From NCBI GenBank assembly GCA_031257595.1, contig JAIROH010000261.1, positions 1 through 7,545 on the forward strand: a stretch of DNA of 7,545 nucleotides. Direction: 5' to 3'. This document shows, piece after piece, positions 4,983-7,545 of this stretch. The position numbers were made by a program, and so were the translations under genes. The stretch comes from Treponema sp. GTDB taxonomy: Bacteria; Spirochaetota; Spirochaetia; Treponematales; Breznakiellaceae. The stretch's first letter is position 1. Each line of letters begins with the position of its first letter. The notes beneath the pieces were generated by a model. It saw only the letters and a program-made list of their open reading frames with translations. It was not told the DNA's origin and ran no database searches.

Positions 4983-7545
4983 TCATGGCCAGGTTAAGCA
5001 CCCCGTCCCAGTTTTTATCGGGAGGATTTTTTTCGTAATTTTCGCAGCGTTTCAGGTAGAACCGTGAAGGGTTGTCGGCCGGGGCAAAAGCGGCAATTTC
5101 GCGGAACTCTTTTGCCGCCCCCGTCCAGTCCTGGTTTTCAAAAAGGCACAGGGCTTTTTCAAAGCGTTCGGCTGTTTCTTTCTGCCAGTCCTCCGCAGCG
5201 TCGATTGTTTCCATCAGTTCGTAAATATGAACCGGCTCTTTGACGCCCACCACACGGACCCGGTCGAGCCTGCGGGTAAGGAGGAGGTTTCCGGTTTCCC
5301 TGATTGTGGATTCGGGGGCGATGATCCATGTCCCGTACTGCTTGTTGACCCCTTCAAGACGCGACGCGAGGTTTACCGTGTGCCCCATAATTGTATAGTT
5401 CATCTTGTTTTCCGTGCCCATGTTACCCGCTACCATGGTTCCGGTATTGATACCGATGCGCGTCAAAAGCGGGGCGGGGGACAGGTCGTTTTCCAGCATG
5501 GTTTTGTTAAGCTCTTTTTCGATACGCTTGATTGTAATTGCCGACATACAGGCTCTAAGGGCATGATCTTCAAGATCCAGGGGAGCGCCGAAGAAGGCTA
5601 CAATCGCGTCCCCTTCGTATTTGTCGATGGTCCCCTTTTCTTTAAGGATTATGTCGCTCATCGCGGTAAGGTAACGGTTTAGAAGGTTGACCAGATCCTC
5701 AGGATCGAGCTTTTCGGCGATAGTTGTAAAATTCTGTATGTCCGTAAAAAGGGCGCTCATGTGCCGTTTGACACCGCCCAGATGGAGCCGGGACGGATCG
5801 GCGATTATTTCCTTGACCACGTCGTCGGACACATACGTGGAAAAAGCCTTGCGAATGAACTTTCTTTCCCGATCGGACATTACATAAGCGATGATTTCGC
5901 GGAAAACGGCGGCCAATACCAGTGCCAGTACGGGGCCGGATATCCCCAGATAAACGCCTGAAAAAATAAACAAAAACAGGGAAAGGGAAACAACCAGGAA
6001 TGTTGACAGAAGCCCCAAAACCACCCTCAGGCCAGGGCCAAGCCATGCCAGAGAAAAAATCAAAAGCGTCGTAGCGATGATCATGTACAGGGCGTTCCAC
6101 CGCGGCGATACAAAACTGATAAAGGATTCCGAGAGAATGGTATCCAGTATGACTCCCTGTGTACCTACGTTGACGTATTCGTTGTGAAACGGATTGACCC
6201 CGATGTCGGTGGTTCCGGCGTCGGTCTGCCCCACAATACAGTACTTGCCCGCAAGGAAACCGGAAAAGCCGCTTTGAATACGGTCGAAATCTTCAAGGTT
6301 GACGCGCAGGCCCGCGGCGGCGTTTCCAAGGTATTCGCATTCTTCCCGGATTAGTTCCGCGGTACCGGAAAAACGCCCGGCAAGATCTTCTCCCAGGGTT
6401 TTAATTTTTTCCTCAAACCCGGTATCAAGAAAACCATGAAGTATCTCCCAGGCATCGCCGCGCAGGTCAAGGTACTCCTGAAACGCCGTATCGGAAGTAT
6501 CTGAAACCGCGGCGGCCCTTGCTTCGTTTGCCGACAGAAGAAGCTCCTCGACACGATAAAACAGGGACGGTATGCCGGCGATGGAATCGTCGTAGGCGGA
6601 AAAAGCGTAGAGGTTTTCCGAGGAACTTAAAACTGATACGATGCGTTCGATTTCCGTCTCGGCCTGTTCCAGCCGGGAAAGGGCGGCAAACGAAAAATGG
6701 GTGTAGCTGTTTTCAAAGTTTGTAACGGGCCAGTCCAGAAGCATACGGCCGTTGGAGTCAAGCGGGATAACGATGTCCCTGACATCCCCCGAAGGAAGCC
6801 GTGCGTTTTTTAGGGTCAGCCTGTTCCGTTCCAGATAAAGTTCCGGGCTTTCCAAAATCTCCACAAGCGGGGCAAACGCAAGCTGAAGGTACCAGAAGCC
6901 GTTAACCTTCTGCGCAAGATCGATGCGGCGCCTGACGCCGTCGCCGTCTACATAAGCCCGCGTAAAACCCGCCCCGCGGGCGGTCCTGGCGAACGACGGG
7001 ATTGGCGGCAGTACGTCCACAAAATCTCCCCCCTGGGCGTCCGGCGCGGCGTATACGGGGAAAGAAAAAAGTTCCTGGGCCATGATACGCCGGGACGCCT
7101 GTTCCCCCTCAAGGGGAACGTTCCGTAAATTCAGCGTTGCCCAGGAATTGCCGAACAGCGCCGACGCCTTTGCCAGGTATTCGTCGTTGTCCCGGGCTAC
7201 GGCGGCGGCCTTTGCAAAAAGGCTTTCCCCTTCTTCGTCGATAAAACGGGAAAGCTCGTCGGCATATTCGGCCGCCTCGGTTCCGGAAACATAACCCCGG
7301 ACCAGGGAATTGAACAGGTCAGACACATTGTCGTTTATGCCGGAAAAGGTCCGGCTAAAGTCCTGGGGAAGACCCTGTTCAAGGTAAACGGCGTCAACCC
7401 CCTGGGGCCCCCTGTCCACATACTCAATGTCGAAAATAACCGCCCTGGCCCCGTATTCCTTGAGCCGCAGAAGGCCGTCGGCCATTACCGAACGGGGCCA
7501 GGGAAAAACGCCGTTAAACGCGATGGCCTCGTTGTCCACGTCAAG
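4978..7545 (-). CDS. CHASE2-domain adenylate cyclase (class III), N-terminus cut by right edge
   Basis: The frame is open to base 7545, so the true start and first membrane helix are outside the window. The GTG at 7539 is an internal codon. The visible protein begins with a CHASE2 start (DNEAIAFNG...FPWPR, then AVIFDIEY), and CHASE2 ends near 6130 with KYCIVGQTDAGTTDIG. Three membrane helices follow (about 6100-5890), then the catalytic domain (about 5770-5230). Catalytic residues are all present: metal aspartates in LFTDIQNF (5740-5742) and YEGDAIV (5608-5610), lysine in IDKYEG (5620-5622) and threonine in NYTIMG (5392-5394) for adenine recognition, and Asn (5371-5373) and Arg (5359-5361) of VNLASR. 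The Lys/Thr pair indicates ATP as substrate (class IIIb type), giving cAMP. The tail (about 5187-4981) is a short TPR-like helical segment ending KNWDGVLNLAMK, known from other CHASE2 cyclases. CHASE2 is taken to sense an extracytoplasmic signal. Two long helical insertions lie within it. Confidence 0.93.
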   Translation of the reverse strand, partial: LDVDNEAIAFNGVFPWPRSVMADGLLRLKEYGARAVIFDIEYVDRGPQGVDAVYLEQGLPQDFSRTFSGINDNVSDLFNSLVRGYVSGTEAAEYADELSRFIDEEGESLFAKAAAVARDNDEYLAKASALFGNSWATLNLRNVPLEGEQASRRIMAQELFSFPVYAAPDAQGGDFVDVLPPIPSFARTARGAGFTRAYVDGDGVRRRIDLAQKVNGFWYLQLAFAPLVEILESPELYLERNRLTLKNARLPSGDVRDIVIPLDSNGRMLLDWPVTNFENSYTHFSFAALSRLEQAETEIERIVSVLSSSENLYAFSAYDDSIAGIPSLFYRVEELLLSANEARAAAVSDTSDTAFQEYLDLRGDAWEILHGFLDTGFEEKIKTLGEDLAGRFSGTAELIREECEYLGNAAAGLRVNLEDFDRIQSGFSGFLAGKYCIVGQTDAGTTDIGVNPFHNEYVNVGTQGVILDTILSESFISFVSPRWNALYMIIATTLLIFSLAWLGPGLRVVLGLLSTFLVVSLSLFLFIFSGVYLGISGPVLALVLAAVFREIIAYVMSDRERKFIRKAFSTYVSDDVVKEIIADPSRLHLGGVKRHMSALFTDIQNFTTIAEKLDPEDLVNLLNRYLTAMSDIILKEKGTIDKYEGDAIVAFFGAPLDLEDHALRACMSAITIKRIEKELNKTMLENDLSPAPLLTRIGINTGTMVAGNMGTENKMNYTIMGHTVNLASRLEGVNKQYGTWIIAPESTIRETGNLLLTRRLDRVRVVGVKEPVHIYELMETIDAAEDWQKETAERFEKALCLFENQDWTGAAKEFREIAAFAPADNPSRFYLKRCENYEKNPPDKNWDGVLNLAMK

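Noticed and set aside
5227..5682. 151-codon plus-strand open frame
   Set aside because: It is antisense to the catalytic domain of the cyclase, where every base encodes conserved motif residues on the minus strand.
1..7545. New defence, mobile or biosynthetic system
   Set aside because: No transposase, integrase, direct-repeat array, toxin-antitoxin pair, nuclease or biosynthetic cluster is seen. The five genes look like ordinary chromosomal genes with similar composition.

Overview
The window most likely comes from a spirochaete, probably Treponema-like, with a moderately G+C-rich genome. This is an inference from gene families: a membrane class III nucleotide cyclase with a CHASE2 sensor and a short TPR-like C-terminal tail, a TPR lipoprotein with a relaxed lipobox (ITSC), and a TraB-family membrane protein. 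No rRNA, tRNA or other taxonomic marker is present, so the assignment is tentative.

Layout, left to right. (1) 1-291, plus strand: the C-terminal end of a type I L-asparaginase-like protein, cut by the left edge. (2) 316-2169, minus strand: a 617-residue membrane-anchored, probably periplasmic protein of unrecognised family. (3) 2170-2240: a short divergent intergenic region with a good extended -10 placed so that the minus-strand gene would be transcribed from its own ATG (leaderless). It also holds an inverted repeat that overlaps the probable Shine-Dalgarno of the plus-strand gene. (4) 2241-3710, plus strand: a TPR-rich lipoprotein. (5) 3695-3732: a long perfect hairpin that includes the TPR gene's stop codon. 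(6) 3794-4969, plus strand: a TraB/PrgY-family protein with C-terminal membrane helices. (7) 4978-7545, minus strand: a CHASE2-type adenylate cyclase, cut by the right edge before its first membrane helix and convergent with TraB across 8 bases.

Genes are tightly packed and no stretch above 100 bases lacks a gene. The unknown anchored protein and the TPR lipoprotein share a divergent control region, so both may act at the cell envelope, but no shared function can be shown. The cyclase would turn an extracytoplasmic signal sensed by CHASE2 into cAMP. Its effector is not in the window. I see no mobile element, CRISPR array, RNA gene, defence island or toxin-antitoxin pair, and no clear sign of a new multi-gene system. 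The points most worth a second look are the leaderless promoter, the stop-codon hairpin, the unknown 617-residue protein and the two helical insertions in the CHASE2 sensor.
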